35,671 nt of DNA from Candidatus Intestinimonas stercoravium (GTDB taxonomy: Bacteria > Bacillota > Clostridia > Oscillospirales > Oscillospiraceae). The translations under genes and the position numbers were made by a program. The stretch lies in the NCBI GenBank assembly GCA_019117605.1, contig DWZK01000104.1:1-35671 (forward strand), read 5' to 3'. A model generated the notes under the pieces. The model did not search any database and was not told the origin of the DNA. It saw nothing but the letters and a program-made list of their open reading frames with translations. Shown here piece by piece: positions 16,599 through 24,435 of this stretch; the stretch's first letter is position 1, and every line of letters starts with the position of its first letter.

Positions 16599-17990
16599 AT
16601 GGGCAACACCTTGGAAAAGAAGAAAAAGGGTTTTAGTCTTCCCCATGTGTACATCGTCATCCTGATCTTGATGCTCATCATCACTGTGATGACCTACATC
16701 GTCCCCGCCGGCTCTTATGTGCGCGACGCCAGCGGCGCGGTGGATCCCAACAGCTTCAGTTACATCGACCAGACCCCTGTCGGCTTCCTGCAGTTCTTCA
16801 CCTCCATCCATCAGGGCTTCGTGGAGAGCGCCAACATCATCGGTTCCGTGCTGCTGATCAGCGGCTGTATCCAGATCATCAACATGACCGGCGCTTTCTC
16901 CGCCGGCATCCAGGCCATGATCCAGCGCACCAACGGCAAGGCCGTCATCATGGTAGTGGTGTTCTTCACCCTGTTCACCGCCCTGGGCGTCATCGGCTAT
17001 CTGGACGCCCTCTACCCCTTCTATCCCATCATCATCTCCCTGTTCATCACTCTGGGCTATGACAAGATGGTGGGCACCGCCGTCATCCTCCTGTCCACCG
17101 CCGTGGGCTTCACCTGCGGTATGGTCAACCCCTATACCACCGGCGTGGCCCAGACCCTGGTGGGCCTGCCCATGTACTCCGGCATCGCCTTCCGCGCCGT
17201 TGGCCTGGTCGTCTTCTATGTCATCGCCCTCTTCTTCCTGGTCCGCTACTGCATCAAGATCAAGAAGGACCCCAAGAACAGCGTGATGGGCGAGAACTAT
17301 CTCCAGGAGCAGACCGCCCCCATGACTTTCGAAGAGGGCCTGGAGTTCAACGGCAAGCGGATCCTGCTGATCGTCCTCTTCGTGGCCACCGTCATCCTCT
17401 CGGTGGTCGGCTCTCTCCAGTGGAAGTGGGGCATGCCTGAGATCGCCGCTATCTACTTCCCCGTGACCATCATCGGCGTCATCCTCTTCCGGCTGAACCC
17501 CTCCGAGGCCTGCGCGGAGTTCGGCAAGGGCATGGCTGGCACCATCGCCCCCACTATGGTCATCGGCTTCAGCAGGGCGGTGTCCGTCCTGCTCACCGAG
17601 GGCAATATCACCGACACTATCATCAACGCGGTCACCAGCCTGCTGGAGGGCAAGAGCCCGGTGATCACTCTGCTCATCATCTACCTCTTCGTCACCCTGT
17701 TCAACTTCTTCGTGTCCTCCGGCAGCGGCAAGGCCATGGTCATGATGCCCATCCTCCAGCCCCTGGGCCAGGTGCTGGGCATCAACCAGCAGGTCCTGGT
17801 GCTGGCCTACCAGTATGGCGACGGCTTCACCAACACCTTCTGGCCCACCGCCTCCCTGCTGCAGCTGTCTCTGTGCGGCATGGACTACGGCCACTGGTTC
17901 AAGTTCGCGTGGAAGATCTACGCCTGCCTGATCGCTGCCGGCTTCATCCTCATCGTCATCGCCAATCAGATCGGCTACGGGCCCTTCTGA
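16599..17990 (+). CDS. YfcC-family membrane transporter (ArsB/NhaD-AbgT-like superfamily)
   Basis: 463 residues with about 10-12 membrane spans. The N-terminus 'SLPHVYIVILILMLIITVMT YIVPAG' motif (two parts), 'GYLDALYPFYPIIISLF' and the C-terminal 'SSGSGKAMVMMPILQPL' and 'DGFTNTFWPT' regions are typical of YfcC (COG1288) carriers, which are proposed to carry amino acids, peptides or C4-dicarboxylates. The start at 16599 is chosen because AGGAGG lies nine bases upstream; an earlier ATG at 16581 overlaps that site. It is the last gene of the sigma-54-controlled unit and is followed by a strong terminator. It presumably imports the substrate, or exchanges a product, for the two amidohydrolases. 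Confidence 0.9.
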   Translation: MGNTLEKKKKGFSLPHVYIVILILMLIITVMTYIVPAGSYVRDASGAVDPNSFSYIDQTPVGFLQFFTSIHQGFVESANIIGSVLLISGCIQIINMTGAFSAGIQAMIQRTNGKAVIMVVVFFTLFTALGVIGYLDALYPFYPIIISLFITLGYDKMVGTAVILLSTAVGFTCGMVNPYTTGVAQTLVGLPMYSGIAFRAVGLVVFYVIALFFLVRYCIKIKKDPKNSVMGENYLQEQTAPMTFEEGLEFNGKRILLIVLFVATVILSVVGSLQWKWGMPEIAAIYFPVTIIGVILFRLNPSEACAEFGKGMAGTIAPTMVIGFSRAVSVLLTEGNITDTIINAVTSLLEGKSPVITLLIIYLFVTLFNFFVSSGSGKAMVMMPILQPLGQVLGINQQVLVLAYQYGDGFTNTFWPTASLLQLSLCGMDYGHWFKFAWKIYACLIAAGFILIVIANQIGYGPF

Positions 17991-18006
17991 GCCCTGCCTC
18001 CCTTCT

Positions 18007-18038
18007 CCGCCCCCGGGCCCGCCCGGGGGCGGCTTTTT
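18007..18038 (+). terminator. terminator after the permease gene
   Basis: Stem CCGCCCCCGG / CCGGGGGCGG with a short loop, followed by CTTTTTG, 16 bases after the stop codon. Confidence 0.85.
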
Positions 18039-18050
18039 GTCCCACGCGGC

Positions 18051-18079
18051 TTGCGGAGCAGGGAAAAAGAGTATAGAAT
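18051..18079 (+). promoter_or_regulatory. promoter of the dehydratase-type gene pair
   Basis: TTGCGG (18051-18056), 17-base spacer, TAGAAT (18074-18079), 76 bases ahead of the start codon. Confidence 0.5.
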
Positions 18080-18155
18080 AAGGGATATGTGTGCGGAAAT
18101 GCCCGGTCCGCCGGGCCCCTCCCGCTGCGCATCTATCTCTCCCAAGGGGGCCTCT

Positions 18156-19433
18156 ATGGAACGACTCATCCAACGCTTCGGCGCGGCGGTGCAGCAGGTC
18201 TGCCGCCGCGACCCGATCGCCGCCCGGCGGCTGCTCCGCCTGGGCTATCACGCCAAGGACCTGCAGCTCAGGCTCGCCCCCGGGCAGCTCCACCGGGCCG
18301 CCCAGCTGGCCGCTGTGGAGACCACCTCCGCCATGGTGGCCCCTCTGGACCACCCGGATAAGGCGGTGATGGTCAGCCTCTTCACCCCCTGCGAGATGCT
18401 CCAGGTGCTGGGGCTCTACCCCTACTCCTGCGAGGGGCTGGGCTGTTTCCTCTCGGGGGCCTGGGCAGAGCGCTCCTTCCTGGAATATGCGGAGAGCGAG
18501 GGCCTGCCCGAGACCTTCTGCTCCTATCATAAGATCTTCATCGGCGCCGCCGAGCGGGGCCTGATGCCCAGGCCCCGCTTCGTCATCAGCACCACCCTGG
18601 CCTGCGACGCCAATCTGCTCACCTTCCGCCGCCTGGCGGAGTTCTACCAGGTCCCTCACCTGGTGCTGGACATCCCCTACGGCCAGGATGAGGACGCTGT
18701 GGCCTATGTGGCCGAGCAGCTCCGGGGGATGCGCCGCTTCCTGGAGGAGCACACCGGCCGCAGGGTGGACGAAGACGCCCTCCGGGCGGCGGTGGCCCGG
18801 AGCCGGCGGAGCATGGACGGCTTCCGGCGCTATATGGACCTGCGGGCGGACAAGCAGATCCTGGGCGACCTGACGGGCGAGATGTTCTCCGCCTTCACCC
18901 TCCACACCCTGCTGGGCACGGAGGAGACGGAGCGGTATGTCCATGCCTGTATCCAGCTGGCGGAGAAGGCGCCTCCCGCCTCCGGGGCACGGCTGGTGTG
19001 GATGCACACCGAGCCCTTCTGGGTCAAGCCCCTTCGGGACCTCACCGACTTCAGCCCGAAGGTGCAGGTGGTGGGCTGCGACATGTGTTTCGAAGGGCTC
19101 ATCCAGGCCGATCCCTCCGACCCCTATACCGCCATGGCACAGCGCCTGGTCTTCTCCGCCTTCAATGGCCCGGTGAGCCGCCGGATCGACCGGGGGATCG
19201 AGGCCGCCCGCCAGCTCCGGGCAGACGGCGTGGTCTGGTTCTGCCACTGGGGCTGCAAGCACACTCTGGGCGGCGCCCAGCTGGCCAAGCAGCGCTTTGA
19301 AGCGGCGGGCTTCCCCTGTCTCATCCTGGACGGGGATGGCTGCGACCGGAGCCACGGCGGCGAGGGCCAGCTGGCCACCCGGATCGAGGCCTTCATCGAG
19401 ATGCTCGAGCGCGGGAAGGAGGCAGCCCTGTGA
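18156..19433 (+). CDS. 2-hydroxyacyl-CoA dehydratase / double-cubane reductase-type subunit
   Basis: 425 residues of the HgdB/FldB/BcrC superfamily of oxygen-sensitive Fe-S proteins. Family features include 'SLFTPCEMLQVLGLYPYSCE' near residue 70, 'STTLACDAN' near 150, 'VVGCDMCFEGL' near 310 and 'VWFCHWGCKH' near 355, supplying candidate cluster cysteines. Such proteins receive a high-energy electron from an ATP-dependent activase. Substrate cannot be read from sequence: 2-hydroxyacyl-CoA dehydration, aromatic-ring reduction, or a double-cubane (DCCP/YjiM-like) reductase are possible. Start at 18156 (MERLIQ) with an AAGGGGG site; the frame is open to 18051 over the promoter. Its TGA overlaps the GTG start of the next gene. 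Confidence 0.82.
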   Translation: MERLIQRFGAAVQQVCRRDPIAARRLLRLGYHAKDLQLRLAPGQLHRAAQLAAVETTSAMVAPLDHPDKAVMVSLFTPCEMLQVLGLYPYSCEGLGCFLSGAWAERSFLEYAESEGLPETFCSYHKIFIGAAERGLMPRPRFVISTTLACDANLLTFRRLAEFYQVPHLVLDIPYGQDEDAVAYVAEQLRGMRRFLEEHTGRRVDEDALRAAVARSRRSMDGFRRYMDLRADKQILGDLTGEMFSAFTLHTLLGTEETERYVHACIQLAEKAPPASGARLVWMHTEPFWVKPLRDLTDFSPKVQVVGCDMCFEGLIQADPSDPYTAMAQRLVFSAFNGPVSRRIDRGIEAARQLRADGVVWFCHWGCKHTLGGAQLAKQRFEAAGFPCLILDGDGCDRSHGGEGQLATRIEAFIEMLERGKEAAL

Positions 19434-21082
19434 GCGTCACCCACTACATCTGCAAGTACACCCCCGTGGAGCTGCTGGAGGCCCTGGGGGGCCAGTGCGC
19501 CGTGCTGGACTACATGCCCGAGGACTTCGACCGCAGCGACCAGGTGAGCCACCCCAACCTGTGCGGCTTCGGCAAGGCTCTGCTGGAGGCCTGTATGGAG
19601 GGCCGGGTGAAGGAGCTGGTGCTGGTCAACTGCTGCGACACCATCCGCAGCGCTTACGACGTGCTGCTGGAGCACGGGCAGCTGGACTTCCTCTTCCTGA
19701 TGGATATGCTCCACACCAGCGCCGACCACGCCAGGGCCCGCACCAAAGGAGAGCTCCTCCGCCTGGCCAGGGCCTACGCCGCCTACAAGGGGACCGCCTT
19801 CGATCCGGAGAGGTTCCGCGCCGCCTTCCGCCCCGTGCAGCGGCCCGCAGAGCCCTACGTCAGCGTGCTGGGAGGCCGGGTGGGGGACGCCCTCTTCTCC
19901 CTGATGGAGGAGAGCATGCCCCTCCCCCTGCGCAACGACACCTGTGTCCATGCCCGCTCGGTGGCGCCTCCGGTGGAGGACCTGCCCTTCGACGCCCTCA
20001 TGGACTGGTACGCCGGCGCCCTGCTGGACCAGCTGCCCTGTATGCGTATGACCGATGTGGGCGGACGGGAGCAGCTCTATACCGACCCCCACCTCCAGGG
20101 CGTCATCTACCACACGGTGAAATTCTGCGACTACTACGGCTTTGAGTACTCCCACCTCCGGAAGGAGCTCACCGTGCCCCTTCTGAAGCTGGAGTCGGAC
20201 TACACCATACAGAGCAGCGGACAGCTGCGCACCCGCCTGGAGGCCTTTGCGGAGAGCATCGCCCCCCGGCAGACCGGCCAAAAGGGGGCACCTACCATGA
20301 AGAACGGGAAAGGCTACTACGTCGGCATCGACAGCGGCTCCACCAGCACCGACGTAGCGATCCTGGACCAGGACAGGAACATCGTCGCCCAGGTCATCCT
20401 GCCCACCGGGGCGGGGGCCGCCGCCGGGGCGGACCGGGCCCTGGAAGAGGCGCTCCGGCAGGCGGGGCTCACCCAGGCGGACATCACCGCCACCGTCACC
20501 ACCGGCTATGGCCGCAGCGCCATCCAGCGGGGGGACCAGTCCATCACCGAGATCACCTGCCACGCCAAAGGCGCCTTCTTCCTGGACCCGGAGGTGCGCA
20601 CCATCATCGACATCGGCGGCCAGGACAGCAAAGTCATCCGCATCGACGAGGCCGGGAACGTGGTCAACTTCGTCATGAACGACAAGTGCGCCGCCGGCAC
20701 CGGCCGTTTCCTGGAGCTCATGGCCCGTACCCTGGAGATCTCCCTGGACGAGATGAGCACCGCCGGCCTGGACTGGACGGAGGATATCACCATCTCCAGC
20801 ATGTGCACCGTCTTCGCCGAGTCGGAGGTGGTCTCCCTCATCGCACAGAACAAGGCCCCCGCCGATATCATCCACGGCCTGGATCGGTCCGTGGCCTCCA
20901 AGACCTGCGCCCTCTGCCGCCGGGTGGGCGGCGAGGCCAAGTACATGATGACCGGCGGCGTCTCCAAGAACCGGGGCGTGGTGGCGGAGCTGGAGCGGCA
21001 GCTGGGGGTGGAACTGGCCATCTCGGACAAGGCCCAGCTCAACGGTGCCCTGGGGGCCGCCCTCTTCGCCATGGAGCTGTAA
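19430..21082 (+). CDS. dehydratase-type subunit fused to HgdC-like ATP-dependent activase
   Basis: 550 residues in two parts. Residues 1-289 resemble a shorter 2-hydroxyacyl-CoA dehydratase-type subunit (Cys in 'NLCGFG', 'LVNCCDTIRSAYD', 'RNDTCVHAR', 'VKFCDYYGFEY'). Residues 290-550 are a complete activase of the BcrA/HgdC ASKHA family: 'GIDSGSTSTDVAIL' phosphate loop, 'DIGGQDSK', and cluster cysteines C420 (NDKCAAGTG) and C459 (SSMCTVFAES), 39 apart as in HgdC. The activase hydrolyses ATP to push an electron into the dehydratase-type partner. Start is GTG, overlapping the previous stop (GTGA) after AAGGAGG. An internal ATG at 20297 has its own AAAAGGGGG site, so separate activase may also be made. 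Confidence 0.85.
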   Translation: MSVTHYICKYTPVELLEALGGQCAVLDYMPEDFDRSDQVSHPNLCGFGKALLEACMEGRVKELVLVNCCDTIRSAYDVLLEHGQLDFLFLMDMLHTSADHARARTKGELLRLARAYAAYKGTAFDPERFRAAFRPVQRPAEPYVSVLGGRVGDALFSLMEESMPLPLRNDTCVHARSVAPPVEDLPFDALMDWYAGALLDQLPCMRMTDVGGREQLYTDPHLQGVIYHTVKFCDYYGFEYSHLRKELTVPLLKLESDYTIQSSGQLRTRLEAFAESIAPRQTGQKGAPTMKNGKGYYVGIDSGSTSTDVAILDQDRNIVAQVILPTGAGAAAGADRALEEALRQAGLTQADITATVTTGYGRSAIQRGDQSITEITCHAKGAFFLDPEVRTIIDIGGQDSKVIRIDEAGNVVNFVMNDKCAAGTGRFLELMARTLEISLDEMSTAGLDWTEDITISSMCTVFAESEVVSLIAQNKAPADIIHGLDRSVASKTCALCRRVGGEAKYMMTGGVSKNRGVVAELERQLGVELAISDKAQLNGALGAALFAMEL

Positions 21083-21102
21083 GTGCCGTCAAAAGAACAG
21101 AA

Positions 21103-21134
21103 ACGCGCAGGTCCGCAAGACCTGCGCGTTTTTT
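21103..21134. terminator. bidirectional terminator
   Basis: Stem ACGCGCAGGTC / GACCTGCGCGT with loop CGCAA; TTTTTT follows on plus and TTTCTGTTCTTTT on minus. It lies between the activase fusion (+) and the convergent YgjP-like gene (-). Confidence 0.88.
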
Positions 21135-21138
21135 GCTC

Positions 21139-21705
21139 TTATGTGTCCCGCCGGAGGACATAGCCCCGCAGCCGGCGGCGGCGCTCCTGCCAGTCGGGCA
21201 TGAGGGCGGTCATCACGGCGTAGAAGCCCTTTCCGTGGTCCGGATGGAGGAAATGGACCAGCTCATGGAGGGCCACATAGTCCAGCAGCTCCCGGGGCAC
21301 CAGGAGCAGAGCCGTGTTCAGGGCGACGATCCCCCGGCCCCAGCAGCAGCTCCCCCACCGGCTGGTCATGAAGCGGGCCCGGACCTTGGGGCGGGCCACC
21401 CCCATGGGCTCCACCAGGGGCCACATGCGGTCCACCGCCGCCTCCGCTGCCCGGGCCGCCTCCTGCCGGTCCGGGGGCGTGAGCACCACCGCGGGCTCTC
21501 CGCCCCGGTCCCGGTGGGCGAAGATCCAGGCCGCACGGCTGCGGATGAAGCTGTCCGCGGCCTGCCCGGACACCCGGCGGCTGGTGGACAGCCATACCGT
21601 CCCGTCCGGGCGGAGGCGCAGGTTCATGTTCTTCACCGGCTTCACCGTCCAGGTGTACTCCACCGGCCCCAGGGACGTCTCCACCCGCCGCAGGCCGCCG
21701 CTCAC
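21139..21705 (-). CDS. YgjP/SprT-like zinc metallopeptidase-domain protein (DUF45)
   Basis: 188 residues. 'TSRWGSC' (about 114-120) and 'ALHELVHFLHPDHGKGFY' supply the zinc site H147-E148...H151 with a third ligand near H157, the layout of the YgjP-like metallopeptidase family. These proteins are soluble; in some bacteria they sit with restriction systems, but most are housekeeping proteins of unknown substrate. The start codon overlaps the stop of the DUF2804 gene by four bases, so the two form an operon. Slightly shorter than typical (~230 residues), with a short N-terminal domain. Confidence 0.85.
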   Translation of the reverse strand: MSGGLRRVETSLGPVEYTWTVKPVKNMNLRLRPDGTVWLSTSRRVSGQAADSFIRSRAAWIFAHRDRGGEPAVVLTPPDRQEAARAAEAAVDRMWPLVEPMGVARPKVRARFMTSRWGSCCWGRGIVALNTALLLVPRELLDYVALHELVHFLHPDHGKGFYAVMTALMPDWQERRRRLRGYVLRRDT

Positions 21706-22721
21706 GGGTCCTGCACCCGCTCCACGAAGCCCTCCAGCCCGGTGAAGTCCACATGCTGCCCGTCATCCAGCACGGCGGAGCCGGAGAAGCGGCCGAACAC
21801 CTGCCGCCGCTCCCCGCGGGAGAGGAGGCCCCCCAGCCGCTCGGTCCACTCTCCCTCCGGGTGGAAGGCCACCTCCAGCCGCCCCGTCTCCTCGTGGAAG
21901 GTCCAGGGCTGGTCCAGGGCCCACACTTTGCCGTCGCGGGGGATGCGGGCGGCCACCTTGCTCAGCTTGTGGATGCGCCCCTCACAGAGGACGGCGTTCT
22001 CGGTGGGTGCCCCCTCCGCCAGGGCGGAGCTTCCGATGTTCAGGCCGAAGGGGAGCCCATCCACGAAGCCGGAGGCCGCCCCCCAGTACCAGTGGCTCTT
22101 TTTCGGCCATACGCCCCGGGTCCAGTCCAGGATCCCTGCCGCGCTGTCCCGGGAGAACGCATACTGCCGGTCTCCCAGCAGGATGCGGCCCTCCGCCCGC
22201 ATGCCCAGCAGCCGCTGGCTCAGGCGGAACCTGCCCTGCCCCGCCAGGGGCACGGAGAGGACCAGAGACTCTGCGGGCAGGTCGGTGAGGACCATATGTA
22301 CGTCCAGGGGCAGCCCGTCCAGAAAGTCCCCGATCTTGACGGTGACGGTGCGGTTCCGGCCGTCGCTGTGGAAGAGGATCCCATAGCCCTTGCCCGAGGC
22401 GGATGCGTTCCCCCGGGCGGCGTTCCCGCCCAGGCCGGCGGGCAGCAGCTTCCGGGTGAACTGCCGGCCCGCCTGGGCCCCGGTCTGGAGGTCCAGGAGC
22501 ACCACTGTATCCAGCCCGCCGCCGGGGCGGTCCTCCAGGCTGACCGTCAATATCGCCTCCGGGGAGAAGATGAGGTAGCGGTCCCACTCCCGAAAACGGC
22601 CTCCCCCCTGGCGCACCTGGGCCCGGTCATAGACGGGGTAGAGCTTCCTCGCCCAGCCCGGCTCCACGATGTCTCCCTTCTCGTCCAGCAGAGGGACCGG
22701 TCTTACGATCTCATGTTCCAT
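21702..22721 (-). CDS. DUF2804 family protein
   Basis: 339 residues. Recognised by 'DWTRGVWPKKSHWYWG' followed by 'GFNIG'-like 'PFGLNIGSS', 'TENAVLCEGRIHKL' and a C-terminal 'QVFGRFSGSAVLDDG' region, all arranged as in DUF2804 proteins (a lipocalin-like beta fold related to plant tocopherol-cyclase-like domains). Function is unknown. The frame is open to 23021, but the start at 22721 (MEHEIV) follows a GGAGG site and avoids overlap with the divergent YlbJ-like gene. A TTGGTG-N17-TATAAT promoter lies upstream. Confidence 0.85.
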   Translation of the reverse strand: MEHEIVRPVPLLDEKGDIVEPGWARKLYPVYDRAQVRQGGGRFREWDRYLIFSPEAILTVSLEDRPGGGLDTVVLLDLQTGAQAGRQFTRKLLPAGLGGNAARGNASASGKGYGILFHSDGRNRTVTVKIGDFLDGLPLDVHMVLTDLPAESLVLSVPLAGQGRFRLSQRLLGMRAEGRILLGDRQYAFSRDSAAGILDWTRGVWPKKSHWYWGAASGFVDGLPFGLNIGSSALAEGAPTENAVLCEGRIHKLSKVAARIPRDGKVWALDQPWTFHEETGRLEVAFHPEGEWTERLGGLLSRGERRQVFGRFSGSAVLDDGQHVDFTGLEGFVERVQDP

Positions 22722-22824
22722 ACGCGTGTTCCTCCTAGATCGGTCGCGGCCGGAGGCTCGTGCTCCGGCCCGATATATGAGACGATCGGATCTGGCCGCT
22801 CGTTCCACGGCACTTACGATGGAT

Positions 22825-22853
22825 ATTATATCACAGATACGCCCGGACACCAA
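22825..22853 (-). promoter_or_regulatory. promoter of the DUF2804-YgjP operon
   Basis: Minus strand TTGGTG (22853-22848), 17-base spacer, TATAAT (22830-22825). The transcript leader would be about 95 bases. Confidence 0.65.
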
Positions 22854-22920
22854 TAAGATCTCCCCTGCATGGGACATCCCGCCCTCCGCATAGGCTGGTA
22901 GCGCGGAGGTGACGCACTGT

Positions 22921-24102
22921 ATGTCGAAGCTGCTCGCCCGCCAGTGGGCGCGGGATCTGTTCCTGGGGCTGGCCCTGCTCCTTGCCGCCCTTGCCCTGGT
23001 GATCTGGCCCCAGGAGACCATGGCGGCCGCCCGGGAGGGCTTGACCCTCTGCTACAACGTCATCATCCCCTCCCTTTTCCCTTTCTTCGTCCTCTCCGCC
23101 CTGCTGGTGGACCTGGGGCTGGCAAGCTACCTGGGCCGGGCGCTGGAGCGGATCATGCGCCCCCTCTTCCGGGTGCCCGGCTGCTGCGCCCCCGCCCTGG
23201 CCCTGGGTTTCGTAGGGGGATACCCGGTGGGGGCCAGGACCGCTCTGGATCTCTATCAGAAGGGGATGTGCTCCAAGACGGAGGCGGAGCGCCTTCTGGC
23301 CTTCTGCAACAACTCCGGCCCCGCGTTCATCCTGGGGGTAGTGGGGGCCGGGGTGTTCGCCAGCGGCCGGGCCGGGCTCCTCCTCTACCTGGCCCACGCC
23401 GCCGCCTCCCTGTGCGTCGGCCTCCTCTTCCGCTTCTACCGCGGCTCCGACTACAGGCGGGAGCGGCAGCGTGTCCCCCACTTTGAAGCCCAGCGCTTCT
23501 CCACCGCCTTCACCGGGGCGGTGAAGGGCTCTTTCCTCTCCACGCTGAACATCTGCGCCTTCGTGGTATTCTTCACCATCGTCATCCGGCTCCTCTTCCT
23601 CTGCGGCCTCCTCCCCGGTCTGGCGGCCCTGCTGGGCCGGCTCTTCTCCCCTCTGGGCCTCTCTCAGGCCTGGGCGGAGCGTCTCCTCACCGGCGTGCTG
23701 GAGCTCTCTTCCGGCGTGTGGACCCTCTCCGGCACAGGCAGCACGGCGGGAAGACTGTCCATGGCCGCCTTCATGCTGGGGTGGGCCGGGCTCTCCGTCC
23801 ACTGCCAGGTGCTCTCTTTCATCGGCGACAGCGACCTATCCGTGAAGACCTATCTGGTGGGGAAATCCCTGCACGGCGGCCTCTCCGCCCTCTTCATCGC
23901 CGCCCTCACCCGCCTCTTCCCCATCCAGGTCCCGGTCTCCGCCATCCTGGCCGAGCAAGTGGAGGGCATCGCCGGTCTGGATTTCTCCACCGCCCTCACC
24001 ATCTCTACCGTGGCGGCGTGGGTGGTCTGGCTCCTCTTCTTCGCGGCCGCCTGGGCCGCGGCCCGAAAGATCAGTAGAAAAAAGAGAGATGCTGTAGTAT
24101 AA
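22921..24102 (+). CDS. YlbJ-like integral membrane protein (nucleoside-recognition/Gate domains)
   Basis: 393 residues with about eight membrane spans. The pattern 'VIIPSLFPFFVLSALLVDLG', 'GFVGGYPVGARTALDLYQKG' and 'FCNNSGPAFILGVVG', echoed in the C-terminal half, matches sporulation membrane protein YlbJ and related nucleoside-recognition-domain proteins. In Bacillus YlbJ is needed for spore coat and heat resistance; whether this organism sporulates cannot be told here. Start at 22921 (MSKLL) because GGAGGTGA lies 10 bases upstream; a GTG at 22909 falls inside that site. Confidence 0.8.
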   Translation: MSKLLARQWARDLFLGLALLLAALALVIWPQETMAAAREGLTLCYNVIIPSLFPFFVLSALLVDLGLASYLGRALERIMRPLFRVPGCCAPALALGFVGGYPVGARTALDLYQKGMCSKTEAERLLAFCNNSGPAFILGVVGAGVFASGRAGLLLYLAHAAASLCVGLLFRFYRGSDYRRERQRVPHFEAQRFSTAFTGAVKGSFLSTLNICAFVVFFTIVIRLLFLCGLLPGLAALLGRLFSPLGLSQAWAERLLTGVLELSSGVWTLSGTGSTAGRLSMAAFMLGWAGLSVHCQVLSFIGDSDLSVKTYLVGKSLHGGLSALFIAALTRLFPIQVPVSAILAEQVEGIAGLDFSTALTISTVAAWVVWLLFFAAAWAAARKISRKKRDAVV

Positions 24103-24156
24103 TGAGATAGAGATAGATCTGTCGCGGGGCTCTGCCCCCCTGAAGGAGCGTTCGCC

Positions 24157-24366
24157 ATGCTGTTCGATAAGAAGATAGAGCCCCGCTGCGCCTACTGTCA
24201 ACGCTGTGCTCCTCTGGATGAGGAGACTGTGATGTGTCTGAAGAAGGGCGTAGTCGCCGCCGGCTCCCACTGCCGGTCTTTCAAGTATGACCCGCTCAAG
24301 CGGGTCCCTCCCCGTCCCGCCGCGCCTGACTTCTCCCGGCTCAAGGACGAGGATTTCACCCTGTGA
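24157..24366 (+). CDS. small cysteine-rich (zinc-ribbon-like) protein
   Basis: 69 residues with Cys at 11, 14, 17, 27 and 39 (CAYCQRC ... MC ... HC), suggesting a bound zinc. An AAGGAG site precedes the ATG and a terminator follows. Proteins of this length and Cys pattern recur in clostridial genomes without known function. A TATAAT at 24097-24102 spans the end of the upstream gene and may be its -10 box, though no good -35 is seen. Confidence 0.75.
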   Translation: MLFDKKIEPRCAYCQRCAPLDEETVMCLKKGVVAAGSHCRSFKYDPLKRVPPRPAAPDFSRLKDEDFTL

Positions 24367-24383
24367 CCGCCCATCTATAGGCA

Positions 24384-24420
24384 AGAGCGCCGGAGCACGA
24401 ACGTGCCCCGGCGCTCTATT
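24384..24420. terminator. terminator between convergent genes
   Basis: Stem AGAGCGCCGGAGCACG / CGTGCCCCGGCGCTCT (one mismatch) followed by ATTTC on plus. It serves the small Cys-rich gene and may also stop the convergent minus-strand gene. Confidence 0.7.
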
Positions 24421-24435
24421 TCATCGTTTCGCGTC

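Noticed and set aside
16503-20875. Long minus-strand open frames (950 and 583 codons) opposite the permease and dehydratase genes
   Set aside because: Shadow frames without motifs; the plus-strand genes carry clear family signatures.
21139-22721. YgjP-like protease plus DUF2804 gene as part of a restriction or defence island
   Set aside because: No restriction enzyme, methylase, toxin or integrase lies nearby; the pair looks like ordinary housekeeping genes.
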